The translations under genes and the position numbers were made by a program. A stretch of 64,000 nt of DNA, taken from the NCBI RefSeq assembly GCF_032191465.1, contig NZ_JAQOUE010000001.1:2542001-2606000 (forward strand), written 5' to 3'. Origin of the DNA: Candidatus Nitronereus thalassa (GTDB taxonomy: Bacteria > Nitrospirota > Nitrospiria > Nitrospirales > UBA8639). Positions 9,260 to 18,649 of this stretch are shown here, in pieces. A model generated the notes under the pieces. The model had not been told where the DNA came from and ran no database searches. It saw nothing but the letters and a program-made list of their open reading frames with translations. Position 1 is the stretch's first letter, and each line of letters starts with the position of its first letter.

Positions 9260-10744
9260 TTAATTGGTATCGATTTGCGCCCGTTGGAGTCGCCCGCTGT
9301 AATCCACGTAAATAGATTTCCACTCGCTAAATGTGTCCAAGGCCGCTTGCCCAGCCTCACGGTGTCCATTACCCGTGTTTTTAATGCCACCAAAAGGAAG
9401 ATGGACTTCGCTACCAATTGTGCCCGCATTGATGTACACAATTCCCGAGTCCAGTTCTCGGATGGCGTGCTGGGCTCGATTGACATCCTGCGTATACAAA
9501 GAACTCGACAGTCCATATTCGACGGAATTATTCACCTTAATCGCTTCTTCAAGATTATTTACTTCTAATACACTCAACACGGGGCCAAAAATTTCCTCTT
9601 TGGCAATTCTCATAGAGGGTGTGACATTGTCGAATAAGGTAGGTGCAAAAAAATGCCCACTCGCATGAGGTCCCTCGGTTAAGGGATGGCCTCCTGCGCG
9701 GAGTTGAGCGCCTTCGGTTTGACCCACCTTCACCAGGGCATGCACATGCTCCACTTGTGTTTGATTTATTAAAGGGCCGACGTCGATTTCTGGATCAAGC
9801 CCGTTCCCTACCCGCAGAGTGTTCATTCGATCGAGTAACCTGGTTACCAGTTTTTCTTTCACTTCGCGGTGAACGATTAATCGGCTGCATGCGGTGCAAC
9901 GCTGGCCACTGGTGCCGAAGGCACTCCAGACAATGCCTTCTACTGCTAATTCAAGATCCGCATCCTCCATCACGAGAATGGCATTTTTGCCGCCCAATTC
10001 GAGAGCGACTTGTTTGTAATGGGTTGCGGCATCGACCGCGACTTTTCCCCCTGTAACTTTTGAGCCGGTAAACGAGATCAGAGCTACCTCTGGATGTTTC
10101 ACGAGTGTGGCCCCGAGGTCCGGCGCACTGCCCATCACCAGATTCACGACTCCAGGAGGGATCCCTGCTTCCTCCAAGCATTTGACAAATAAGGCAGCCG
10201 TATAGGGAGTTTCCGGCGAAGGTTTCAGCACCACGGTATTTCCCATAATCAAGGCTGGAAAACTCTTCCATGCGGGAATGGCCATGGGAAAGTTCCATGG
10301 GGTAATTAACCCGATCACGCCAAGGGGCTCCCGGATCGCATACGCGGATTTATTAGGAAGTTCAGAAGGAGCAATATGTCCAAACTGGCGTCGGCCTTCT
10401 CCCCCCATGTAATAGGCCATATCAATAGCCTCTTGAATATCGCCACGTCCCTCCACTAAGACCTTACCCATTTCACTTGTTAGAGAGCGAGCCAGGGTTT
10501 CTTTTTCATGGAAAAGGCGTTCCGCTGCTCGAAAGAGCAATTCTCCTCGCCGAGGGGCTGGTAGTCGGCGCCAGGATTCAAAGGCTTTATGCGCAGCGCC
10601 GACGGCATCATTCATGTCTTCGGCATTGGAGTCGGCGCATTGGGTTATGACAGCACCCGTGGCTGGATTGCGAGTTTCAAATGTTTTCCCCGATCGAGAA
10701 GGAACCCATTTCCCACCAATAAAATTGTGAACGGGATTTTCCAT
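9260..10744 (-). CDS. NAD(P)-dependent aldehyde dehydrogenase, candidate aminoadipate semialdehyde dehydrogenase
   Basis: A 494-residue full-length ALDH. It has the [12 protein letters not shown] cofactor region, FTGSKVTGG, the general base Glu in LELGGKNA, the nucleophilic Cys in [10 protein letters not shown] and EIFGPVLSV. The first gene of the operon with a VOC-fold protein and saccharopine dehydrogenase-like protein. With those partners, oxidation of 2-aminoadipate-6-semialdehyde to 2-aminoadipate is a reasonable inference, but ALDH specificity cannot be read from motifs. Ribosome site GAGGAAAAC precedes the ATG. Confidence 0.85.
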   Translation of the reverse strand: MENPVHNFIGGKWVPSRSGKTFETRNPATGAVITQCADSNAEDMNDAVGAAHKAFESWRRLPAPRRGELLFRAAERLFHEKETLARSLTSEMGKVLVEGRGDIQEAIDMAYYMGGEGRRQFGHIAPSELPNKSAYAIREPLGVIGLITPWNFPMAIPAWKSFPALIMGNTVVLKPSPETPYTAALFVKCLEEAGIPPGVVNLVMGSAPDLGATLVKHPEVALISFTGSKVTGGKVAVDAATHYKQVALELGGKNAILVMEDADLELAVEGIVWSAFGTSGQRCTACSRLIVHREVKEKLVTRLLDRMNTLRVGNGLDPEIDVGPLINQTQVEHVHALVKVGQTEGAQLRAGGHPLTEGPHASGHFFAPTLFDNVTPSMRIAKEEIFGPVLSVLEVNNLEEAIKVNNSVEYGLSSSLYTQDVNRAQHAIRELDSGIVYINAGTIGSEVHLPFGGIKNTGNGHREAGQAALDTFSEWKSIYVDYSGRLQRAQIDTN

Positions 10745-11225
10745 GTTTTCCTCATCTAGTTTGTTTGCAGAAAAAAAGGCTCGTCGCTTTCCTTATGGAA
10801 TTTGTCTCTTTATTTAGATTGGGTAAATCCGGCTACAAATCTTTCTCACATACAGATCTTTCGGTTTCTTCCCATGGGCTCCTTAAGCGGGTTTCTGTCT
10901 AGGGATAGAATTTCAAAAGTAATAAGTGGTCCGAATTCAAATCCCCTTCCTGCCCATTGGAAACGAGGGAATAAATTAAACGCTTTATACCTACACAAAG
11001 TAGGTGCGAATATTTGAATATTGAAAAACAAAGAAGATGCGAAATTTAAGGGGAAGAAACTTTCAAATCCCCATAGGGGGGAGAACTAGAGTCAGCTAAA
11101 AAGGAGCACTCCTTACTAATAGAATACTCTCCCTGTCGGAGGGGGACAAGATCAATTCAAGTAGGTTCGGCTCTGTGATGCAGGGAAACAAAAAAGAGGG
11201 AAATTTTTAATTTCTTTTCTTATAT
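10745..11225. other. Intergenic region upstream of the ALDH operon
   Basis: It holds the promoter region of the leftward ALDH operon and the 3' flank of the leftward receiver gene. I recognise no gene, terminator or repeat. Confidence 0.4.
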
Positions 11226-11588
11226 CTAACTACTCATGGCCTCTTGAACCGCGGAGATGATTTCTCCGAAATTGGGGGGTTTTTGTAAGACAGCTCGAGC
11301 ACCGGCCTTTAAGGCAAGTTCCTTTTCCACATCACTGATATCTCCGGTAAAAAAAATAACGGGAGGTTTTGGGTCAGGCTTTTGGGAGTATTGTTTGAGA
11401 AATTCAACGCCATTCAGCACAGGCATTTTGTTATCAGTAATGATTAAATCGAAATGTTCTTTTTCCAATAAAGCCAAAGCAGCAGCCCCATGTTCGGCCT
11501 CGTCACAATCGTACCCTTGCGATTCAAGAACCGCACGCAAGGTCCCTCTTACTGCCGCTTCATCGTCGACTAATAAAACTCGTTGCAT
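11226..11588 (-). CDS. Stand-alone response regulator receiver
   Basis: A 120-residue CheY-like protein without output domain. The acidic pocket is in VLLVDDEAA, the phosphoacceptor D in LIITDNKMPVLNG, the switch Thr in FFTGD and the lysine in VLQKPP. It may relay phosphate or act by protein contact. No kinase is directly adjacent; the orphan kinase at 13150-15303 lacks a receiver and is a possible partner, though this is only proximity. Confidence 0.85.
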   Translation of the reverse strand: MQRVLLVDDEAAVRGTLRAVLESQGYDCDEAEHGAAALALLEKEHFDLIITDNKMPVLNGVEFLKQYSQKPDPKPPVIFFTGDISDVEKELALKAGARAVLQKPPNFGEIISAVQEAMSS

Positions 11589-11959
11589 ATGAGTAGTTCT
11601 CTCAACGTCTCAAGTCATTCAAATACTGGTGGTTACAAGCGCCCCATTGTCCTATGTTTCCCCCCTTTGCCGTCAATTACTCGAAAGGGGGGGAGAATTC
11701 AGGAACAGTGGTTTAGTTGGTCCTATAATCTTTGGAAAATTTTATACAAATGAAAATGGGAAATTGAGAAAAACATGGCTAGCTGCGAGGTTTGGAGATT
11801 TTGAAGAGCTGTGGGAAACAAAAGGGGCGGGAGATGTATGCAAGCAGTTTCTCGAAATAAGAGCAATGCTATCTACTGATAATAACGTAGGAACTGAATA
11901 GAGCAATTACTGTAGGGAACAGGCGAAAAAAAGATTATTAGCGAAAATCGAAAACCTGG
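11589..11959. other. Intergenic region, no supported gene
   Basis: A 90-codon GTG-initiated frame (11629-11901) lies here but has no ribosome site and no recognisable domain. No terminator or repeat was seen. Confidence 0.35.
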
Positions 11960-12814
11960 CTAGGAAAAGCGGCGTAACGATTTAGCCAATCCAATTCGCG
12001 AAAGGCCGTAAATGAGCCACTTCGATGGATCAAAATTATACCATTTAGGGCCATTTCGATAATCGCTTTGGTACATGTGATGGTAATTATGGTACCCCTC
12101 GCCAAAGGTGATGAGAGAGATCCACCAACTATCACGGCTGGAATCGGAGGTGCCATGGGGTTGTTTGCCCCAAATGTGGCAGATGGAATTAATACAAAAC
12201 GTGGAGTTTAATACGAAAAACGTTCGGCCCACTCCCGCCAGAAGAAAGCAGCCCAGTCCACCAACCCAGCCATTGTAGAGAAAGCCAACGAGAAATGGGA
12301 AAATTAATCCCGAAATAAGAATTGGAATATAATAACGATCTTGCCAAACTACGACTCGGTCCTGCTTCAGGCGGGAGGCATATTTAGGGTCACGATGGGG
12401 ATCGCGCACAAACAACCATCCACAATGACTATGCCAAAATCCCCATGTCGCATTGTAGGGATCTTCATCCTTGTCGCATCGGGCATGATGTCGAATATGA
12501 TCGGCGGCCCACTTTAGCCCTGAGTTTTGGAACGCCCATCCCCCACCAATCAACAGAACGCCTTTGACCCAGTCAGGGCAATCAAAGCTTCGATGGGCAA
12601 GGAGCCGATGGTAACCGACGGTGATGCCTAATCCTGTATAAATATAGAGAATAGCAAACATCGTCCAATCTAGCCAGGAGTAATCGTAGTAATAAGCATA
12701 GGTAGGAAGGCCGATGGCAGCGCCGACCGTGACAAGAAGAAAGAGAATGGTGGTTTGTATGTCTCGGGCCCGAGTTTGTGGGCTATCGATGTGTGTGAGA
12801 GTGGCAGTGGTCAT
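11960..12814 (-). CDS. Membrane fatty acid desaturase (acyl-CoA delta-9 type)
   Basis: A ~284-residue integral-membrane diiron desaturase. The three histidine boxes are visible: HRLLAH, HIRHH and NYHHMYQSD. Hydrophobic pairs flank them as expected for four membrane helices. The enzyme would introduce a double bond into saturated acyl chains to tune membrane fluidity. Start at ATG 12814; a TTG at 12871 adds 19 residues and has AAGGGA close upstream, so the start is not settled. Monocistronic by context. Confidence 0.9.
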   Translation of the reverse strand: MTTATLTHIDSPQTRARDIQTTILFLLVTVGAAIGLPTYAYYYDYSWLDWTMFAILYIYTGLGITVGYHRLLAHRSFDCPDWVKGVLLIGGGWAFQNSGLKWAADHIRHHARCDKDEDPYNATWGFWHSHCGWLFVRDPHRDPKYASRLKQDRVVVWQDRYYIPILISGLIFPFLVGFLYNGWVGGLGCFLLAGVGRTFFVLNSTFCINSICHIWGKQPHGTSDSSRDSWWISLITFGEGYHNYHHMYQSDYRNGPKWYNFDPSKWLIYGLSRIGLAKSLRRFS

Positions 12815-13149
12815 AGTTGTAAGCCTGGTTTCGTTAGTGTTTTTAATTGGGTGTTTTCGCGAAACACTCAAATGTCCCTTCAGATTATCGACATCGTTAT
12901 TTACAAGATGACTAATCGGGTCTTCATGGGAAGGTCAACATAGTGGATTGTTTAGAATACCCCTCTGAAGAGGGATTGTAAAGACGAAAAATACAGGTTT
13001 TTACATAAATTTTCATTGAAATAAACCCATAATGGAACCAGTTGTTTTTCCTTCGAGCTTTTTTGAGTTAAATGAGATAGGGCTTTTCCTTGGTATTCAG
13101 CAAAAAAGCAGAGTGGTGGAATGCCACATTTCACAATTTTTAAGGGCTA

Positions 13150-15303
13150 TCAAAAAGAAAATGCCATTTGTTGAGGATCTGAGGAAACAGGGATAGGTAG
13201 GGTGATGAGAAACGTAGTGCCCAGGCCAATTTGGCTATTGACCTCGATGTGTCCGCCGTGAGCCTGAATAATTTGATGGGCAATGGCCAACCCAAGTCCC
13301 GTACCCTCGTGTTCTTGGCTTTCGTGCTTGGTGGTAAAAAAGGGATCGAAAATATGTTCTAGTTCTTTGTGGCCAATTCCATGTCCGGAGTCGGATATTT
13401 CAATTTGGGCCCAGGTCTCGTCGGTAGGTGTGTGGACCCAATAGGTGCGGACGGTTAATGTTTGGTTTTCCCCATGCATGGCCTCGAGCGCATTGAAAAA
13501 TATATTCAGAAACACTTGCTTGAGTTGTTGTCGGTCGAGGCGAATAGGGGGCAAATCCTCGGCAAAAATTTTCTTTATTTGTACCTGTTTTCCATTGGCT
13601 TTGACTTGGGTGGAATAAAGACAAGAATCGATAATTTCATGAATATCCTCTTCAAAAAATTGGGGAACGGGGTGGTGAGAATATTGAAGAACTTCCTGGC
13701 ACAGGCGTTCGATGCGAGTGACGTCTTCAGTTACGATTCGGCCAAAGTGGCGAAGGAAATCGTGATCGCCGATGCGGTGAGGGGCAAGATGCACAAAGGT
13801 CTTTATGGACGTCAGTGGATTCCGGATTTCATGAGCAAATCCACCGGCCATGATTTCCAATGAGCGGAGTTGGTTATTTCGCTGAATCAGAGATTGAGAT
13901 TGTTTTAAATCTTCATAGAGCAAAGCATTTTCCAATGCAATGGCGGCATTCCGTCCCAATGTCGTCAGCAACTGCAAATCTTCAGTTGAATATCCGGTAC
14001 CCGTGTGGCGTGATCCAAGCATGCAAAATCCAATGAGTTGGTTGTGAATGTTTAAAAACGGTAGGCACACCTCCACACCAAGCGCTTTCAGGTTTTGGCT
14101 TAGGCGTTTCGAGTGGTCAGTGATTTCCAAATCTTCTAATTCCTCCCGCACCAGAGGTTCATGATGTTGGCGAAGTTGAATGGGAAGCTCATGGGTATTC
14201 CCAAATTGGATTGATGTCGTGATCGGATGTTGTGTAGGCGCCACGAGGGTATACAAGTTTTTTTGTTTGTCCCAGATGTAGAGCGTGGCATGGCGAATGG
14301 CCATCACTCGTTTGAGTGTCCGTATGATTTCTTCCGTTAAGGTACGAAAGTCGAGAATGCTGACCAAGGCCTTGGAAAATTGCGAGAGGGTATGAGCGGT
14401 TTCATATCGTTCTTTAAAAAACTTTCGTCCAATCGCCTCTTCCGCACGTGTTTTAATGGTGTACGAACCTAACACGAGGAAATGAAAAATCACCAACATC
14501 GTGGCGGAGAAGGGATAACTAATCGAACCAAAATAGAGGTGTTGAGCCCATAGCAAAATGCCAAACGCCGGTATAGCCGCGACAAAGAAGAGGGTGAGAT
14601 AGGAGAGCCCTTTCTCTAATACGATGGAAGTATCCATTAAACGATATTTCACAATGGCGTAGGCCATGATGATGGGGTAGAACGGAATAGCAAAATGTCC
14701 CCAGGGATAGAGGTCAAATCCAAAAATGGGAAGAAATTCGAGTGATCCACCGGCATAGCCAACCGCGGTGGCGATAAAGAAATATTTGATCTGCGCTCGC
14801 TTTGCATCAGAACTTTGACGAAAGGCTTGTACCAAAAGAAAATGGCTATAACAGATGAGTCCCAACCACCCTACGGTGAAGAAAGTAAACAGTAGAGGTC
14901 CCGGGGTGGAATAGTAAAAAGAAGCAAAAACGAATCGCACTCCGGAGAAAAAATGAGGGGAAGTAAGAATCAGGGGCACAAAAAGCGTTGCCCCGAAATA
15001 GGAGGCCATCAGAAGGCGCGGATGTGAAAATCCGGAAAAGACACAGGTGAAATGAAGAAACACAATGGGGATCCAAATCACGCTGACGGCGAAAGCTATA
15101 CGCCAAGCCAACAGCGCTCTTGAAGGGTCTGATTCGAGTGCAATCCAAATAGAGCCCAATCCCCACAAGGCCACGGCCATGGTAAAGGCCAACCAGAGCT
15201 GGTTGAAGCGACGGGTGGGGTTGCGAGAAAATACAAAAAATCCAAACACCAATGAACTGATGCTCGTAAGAAATCCTGCAAGGGCAAAGGGATTCATGGC
15301 CAT
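13150..15303 (-). CDS. PrsK-like sensor histidine kinase: 7-TM N-terminus, GAF, HisKA, HATPase
   Basis: A 717-residue kinase. Seven or eight hydrophobic segments fill residues ~1-285, as in histidine kinases with a 7TM input domain; a GAF domain (~310-460) follows. HisKA carries H491 (GGFAHEIRNPL) and the C-terminal ATPase has ISDSGHGIG and GTGLGLAIAHQ. The architecture matches PrsK-type kinases that, in other bacteria, control PEP-CTERM/exopolysaccharide genes with a sigma54 activator. No such regulator is beside it. The first 18 codons and the upstream region lie in a 292-bp perfect tandem duplication, so a second copy of its promoter and start follows upstream. Confidence 0.88.
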   Translation of the reverse strand: MAMNPFALAGFLTSISSLVFGFFVFSRNPTRRFNQLWLAFTMAVALWGLGSIWIALESDPSRALLAWRIAFAVSVIWIPIVFLHFTCVFSGFSHPRLLMASYFGATLFVPLILTSPHFFSGVRFVFASFYYSTPGPLLFTFFTVGWLGLICYSHFLLVQAFRQSSDAKRAQIKYFFIATAVGYAGGSLEFLPIFGFDLYPWGHFAIPFYPIIMAYAIVKYRLMDTSIVLEKGLSYLTLFFVAAIPAFGILLWAQHLYFGSISYPFSATMLVIFHFLVLGSYTIKTRAEEAIGRKFFKERYETAHTLSQFSKALVSILDFRTLTEEIIRTLKRVMAIRHATLYIWDKQKNLYTLVAPTQHPITTSIQFGNTHELPIQLRQHHEPLVREELEDLEITDHSKRLSQNLKALGVEVCLPFLNIHNQLIGFCMLGSRHTGTGYSTEDLQLLTTLGRNAAIALENALLYEDLKQSQSLIQRNNQLRSLEIMAGGFAHEIRNPLTSIKTFVHLAPHRIGDHDFLRHFGRIVTEDVTRIERLCQEVLQYSHHPVPQFFEEDIHEIIDSCLYSTQVKANGKQVQIKKIFAEDLPPIRLDRQQLKQVFLNIFFNALEAMHGENQTLTVRTYWVHTPTDETWAQIEISDSGHGIGHKELEHIFDPFFTTKHESQEHEGTGLGLAIAHQIIQAHGGHIEVNSQIGLGTTFLITLPIPVSSDPQQMAFSF

Positions 15304-15834
15304 TAGTCTATTGGGTTTGGATCACAGAAAAATTCAGAGCCCAGACATTATGAGCAAAATTCATTCATGACACAATTCCTTTTTCTTGGATCCAGAAATT
15401 TATATCCTCTTGGAAAGAAAACAAACTATACCCCTTTTCAAACTTCAAAAAGAGTGGATGCTACATTAACACCATGCTTTGGAAAAGGTGGATCGCACTG
15501 GGGTGAGGGCCTAGATCCAAGGTTAGGAATGTTTCCAGTCAGAATGAACTGATGCTCGTAAGAAATCCTGCAAGGGCAAAGGGATTCATGGCCATTAGTC
15601 TATTGGGTTTGGATCACAGAAAAATTCAGAGCCCAGACATTATGAGCAAAATTCATTCATGACACAATTCCTTTTTCTTGGATCCAGAAATTTATATCCT
15701 CTTGGAAAGAAAACAAACTATACCCCTTTTCAAACTTCAAAAAGAGTGGATGCTACATTAACACCATGCTTTGGAAAAGGTGGATCGCACTGGGGTGAGG
15801 GCCTAGATCCAAGGTTAGGAATGTTTCCAGTCAG
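15251..15834. repeat. Perfect 292-bp tandem duplication covering a kinase 5' end and promoter
   Basis: Positions 15251-15542 and 15543-15834 are identical; the flanks diverge at once on both sides. Each copy contains the kinase start codon, its first 17 complete codons and ~240 bp upstream. In the outer copy the frame starting at 15595 ends after 18 codons at a TGA created at the junction, so only the inner copy makes a kinase. Zero divergence suggests a recent event, or an assembly artefact. Confidence 0.9.
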
Positions 15835-15840
15835 GATGAG

Positions 15841-15874
15841 GACTTCACCAAACCTGGAATGGTTTGGTGAAGTC
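15841..15874. repeat. Perfect 14-bp-stem hairpin downstream of the HDO gene
   Basis: GACTTCACCAAACC and GGTTTGGTGAAGTC flank a 6-nt loop. It starts 20 bp beyond the stop of the leftward HDO-family gene. There is no T-tract on either strand, so it may be a 3' mRNA-stabilising structure or a factor-assisted terminator rather than a classic intrinsic one. It also abuts the right end of the tandem duplication. Confidence 0.75.
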
Positions 15875-15893
15875 ACATACTTTGAGTCAAGAA

Positions 15894-16691
15894 TTAAGCT
15901 GCGCGGGCAGAACGATGGTGCACCGACACATCTACGGGGTTAAATTTTCGATAACAAGCATCTAGTGCGATATGAAAATATTCCATGCTGCGCTTGGCGG
16001 CATGGGTCACTTTTTCTTGCATGTGTTCCGTATCAGTGGACCGTATGATGATTTCCAATGCTTCCAAAGGGTGTGCTTCGTCGTAATGTGCATGGTTTTT
16101 CATCCACGCATAGGCGCGTTTGGTTAAATGGATGCCGTCTCGTCCATCATATTTGGGGAACCCTTGCAAGACGGAACGAGCGATTCCTTGAGTCGTGCCT
16201 TCAATCGCATAGGACATGGCGCTCATGCTTTCTGCAAGCGTTCCGCGCAAATTAATCGACCACATATAATGGGTGAGTGCCTCGACTTCGGGAAGAATGG
16301 AGCAGCTGTGTAATGATTCACGGGAGATTCCAAAAGCATCGGTCATGTCCATCCATTGTTTGGCATGCCATTTTTCCACCCGAATGTTGTCGATCAGGGT
16401 TTCTTTGGCACTAGCATCCTCGGCTTTGGCAATATTTAAGGCGATCCATTGAGGGAATGTTTCAATGAACGGATACAGCTGCATCAACCATCCCCGCATT
16501 TGTTCCAGGGATAAGGAGCCCTTCGCAGTTTCTTTGACCAATGGGCAGTTGAAAATTCGTTCTTGATACGGGGCAATGTCATTAATCAGATGAACAATCC
16601 AGGGAGGATGAGGTGAAAATGATCGTTTTTGGATTCCAGGCGATACGGCCAATTGATTGGCTGTGGTCGGAAAGGTTAACAACTGTGACAT
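15894..16691 (-). CDS. Heme-oxygenase-like diiron protein (TenA/PqqC/CADD-like)
   Basis: A 265-residue all-helical protein. Candidate diiron ligands are E106 and H109 (VEKWHAKQW), E164 (YAIEGTTQG), and the HxxxDxxH set H200, D204, H207 (NHAHYDEAH), the signature of heme-oxygenase-like diiron oxygenases such as CADD. CADD-type proteins in Chlamydia and in Nitrosomonas make para-aminobenzoate from their own tyrosine for folate synthesis; other members are N-oxygenases or desaturases, so the reaction here is open. Start: a strong GGGAGGATATC precedes the ATG at 16691. The gene stands alone and ends at a hairpin. Confidence 0.75.
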   Translation of the reverse strand: MSQLLTFPTTANQLAVSPGIQKRSFSPHPPWIVHLINDIAPYQERIFNCPLVKETAKGSLSLEQMRGWLMQLYPFIETFPQWIALNIAKAEDASAKETLIDNIRVEKWHAKQWMDMTDAFGISRESLHSCSILPEVEALTHYMWSINLRGTLAESMSAMSYAIEGTTQGIARSVLQGFPKYDGRDGIHLTKRAYAWMKNHAHYDEAHPLEALEIIIRSTDTEHMQEKVTHAAKRSMEYFHIALDACYRKFNPVDVSVHHRSARAA

Positions 16692-16994
16692 GATATCCTC
16701 CCTGATACACAAAATTTATGTATGAAAATAAAAACGTCTCTGACAACTCATTGACACCTCCGCAAAAATGTTGCCAGGCAAAATTTACCGATCAGGGCAA
16801 GACCGGCTAGAGCTATTTCCGAAATTTTTTCTTAAAATTCAATGGGTTTTTGGATGAAAATGCCGGCCAAGGTGTAAACAGAGAGGGAAGGATTATGTGA
16901 TCGCTGACGTCAAAACTTTGACGGGTGTCCGAAAGTTTGACAGTCAGCGATCCTGGGTGTGGTTGGTGAGCAAGTCAAGAAAGTTGGCCAGCCA
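16692..16994. other. Intergenic region with an imperfect long hairpin
   Basis: It holds the HDO gene promoter and an inverted repeat described separately at 16899-16952. No gene was recognised. Confidence 0.4.
16899..16952. repeat. Imperfect ~20-bp inverted repeat downstream of the HPF-type gene
   Basis: The left arm starts GATCGCTGAC and the right arm ends GTCAGCGATC, with CAAAACTTT facing AAAGTTTG inside. The left arm itself contains GTCAAA-AC-TTTGAC. It lies 42 bp after the stop of the leftward HPF-type gene; without a T-tract it is not a clear intrinsic terminator. Confidence 0.6.
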
Positions 16995-17339
16995 TCATTC
17001 AGAAATAGACATTTCCACATCTTTGATTGGTCTGGCACTTTGGGGCTTTTCACGAAACTTTTTGATTTCAGTTCCAATTGCCTTGAAGGCCATACGAATG
17101 GCTTCCTCAAATGTTTTAGCTTCTTTGCGAGCGGTGAGAGTGTGACGAGGGGGGAGGGTGATGACTATTAACGCTTCAGCAATATTGCTTCCCTTTTTAT
17201 GGTGTGGGTTTTTCGTTAAGGTTACTCGGCCATGCGTAATGTGGTTGTGGTCGATGTGCAATTCATCCATTCGGGCCTCGATCTCACTCTGCCACCGAGG
17301 CGTCATGGTGACGTTCCGACATTCAGTTTTTAAATCCAT
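16995..17339 (-). CDS. HPF/RaiA-family ribosome-associated protein
   Basis: A 114-residue S30AE-domain protein: N-terminal beta strand (MDLKTECRNVTMT), then EARMDELH, a strand (HGRVTLTKN) and a basic helix (FEEAIRMAFKAIGTEIKKF). Short members of this family bind the 30S decoding region and hibernate ribosomes under stress. It lacks the C-terminal dimerisation domain of long HPF. The divergent layout is unlike the usual rpoN-hpf neighbourhood. GGAGGTCAGA precedes the ATG. Confidence 0.8.
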   Translation of the reverse strand: MDLKTECRNVTMTPRWQSEIEARMDELHIDHNHITHGRVTLTKNPHHKKGSNIAEALIVITLPPRHTLTARKEAKTFEEAIRMAFKAIGTEIKKFREKPQSARPIKDVEMSISE

Positions 17340-17607
17340 TCTGACCTCCTGATTGGCGTAATCACATGCCTTCTGACCTGTCTCTCCTATTCTAATCCCA
17401 ATCTTACTGAGTCACAAATGAGGCAGAGCTCCTGAGGATTCCACGCATGAGACCGTGGGTATTCCTGCTCCCATGCCCTTTATTTTCAAGAGTGACATAC
17501 CTTGGTAAAAAATGAAACCTGTGTGCTGGACCTTGGATTTTCGATGGGTTGTTTGCCGTTGCCATCGTAGAGTATCATGGGCTTCTGAAAACTAAGGGAG
17601 GAAAACC

Positions 17608-18372
17608 ATGGCCGCGACAAAAAAACCTTCATCTTCAGCCACATTAAATTTTGATCGTGACATTGATCAATTCCGGCGACAAATTGCCACGCTCAAGACT
17701 TTTATCATGGGTTCGGCCACGACCTCTATCGAAGAATTTGATTTGGCCACAGAAGAACTTCTTGGTGATGTGTTCGGCCGTTCCTCCGCCAACCTTGAAC
17801 TCTATGAATATGCACAACTCGGGGAAGCCGGGGGGTTAGTGAATTTAACTGGTGAAGCCCCGGAAGGAGTTAATGTTGAGGATGATCGCGAGAGTTTGCG
17901 GCAGCGCCAGCGGGTGCTGGAAAGTTGCGTTGCGGATCTTGAGGCCCGGCGGGCTCAGGCCACGTCCGGCAAAAAATCCAAGAAGGCTTCAGGGCCGAAA
18001 GTATCAGACTTTATGTCCAAAACAGTACGTTCCGTTCCCCAAGATTCAACTTTAAAAGAAGCTGCTCAACGGCTGCAAGAATGGAAAATCGGTTCGCTAT
18101 TGGTTGAGACTGGTGATGAATTCGTTGGCACTATCACCGAAACGGAATTGACTCGGGAAGTGATTGCGAATGGCGTCGATGCCAATACCACCACAGTTAA
18201 GACCTGCATGCGAGAGCCACTGCTGACACTCGAAAGCAGCGACCTCGTCGTTGATGCTGTTAGTATGATGAAAGAAAAGTCCACTCGACACGTTTGTGTG
18301 ACTGAAAGTGGGAAAATTGTCGGGTTGATCTCTGTCTCGGATATTCTTCGCTATTACTCGGGAATAAACTAA
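17608..18372 (+). CDS. Tandem CBS-domain protein
   Basis: A 254-residue protein. The N-terminal half is helical and charged with no recognised family (residues ~15-115), followed by a lysine-rich linker (GKKSKKASG) and two CBS domains (~130-190 and ~195-252; motifs FMSKTVRSVPQDSTL, GTITETELTREV, MREPLLTLESSD, GLISVSDILRYY). CBS pairs bind adenine nucleotides and regulate attached or partner proteins. No catalytic domain is attached. AGGGAGGAAAA precedes the ATG. Confidence 0.85.
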   Translation: MAATKKPSSSATLNFDRDIDQFRRQIATLKTFIMGSATTSIEEFDLATEELLGDVFGRSSANLELYEYAQLGEAGGLVNLTGEAPEGVNVEDDRESLRQRQRVLESCVADLEARRAQATSGKKSKKASGPKVSDFMSKTVRSVPQDSTLKEAAQRLQEWKIGSLLVETGDEFVGTITETELTREVIANGVDANTTTVKTCMREPLLTLESSDLVVDAVSMMKEKSTRHVCVTESGKIVGLISVSDILRYYSGIN

Positions 18373-18649
18373 ATACCACCATTCCCTTCGTATATTTTCT
18401 TGTTGTTTCAGGATGTTGCCTTCTTCATTCCCACAAACCCCATGGGTTAATTCGCCAAAGGGGTGGGCCCTCATTTCCACCCCTTCTTCGAACAATCTAT
18501 ACAATTCTAAAAAATCCAGCAGACGCTAAAAATGCGTCTTCTTCCCAGTAAAATTTAAGATTGCCCTAAAGAGGCCCGAGGTAGTAGACGAAAGCCAGAT
18601 AAGAGAATCCTTCTCAGTCACCTGGACTGATCTTTTGTGAGAAACATTC

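Noticed and set aside
11629-11901. 90-codon GTG-initiated frame between the receiver and desaturase genes
   Set aside because: No ribosome site, no recognisable domain and no neighbour logic; length alone is not enough.
15841-15874. Hairpin as a classic intrinsic terminator
   Set aside because: Strong stem but no T-tract on either strand.
15367-15943. Two related rightward frames of 61 and 94 codons
   Set aside because: They are the same noncoding sequence read twice because of the 292-bp tandem duplication upstream of the kinase gene.
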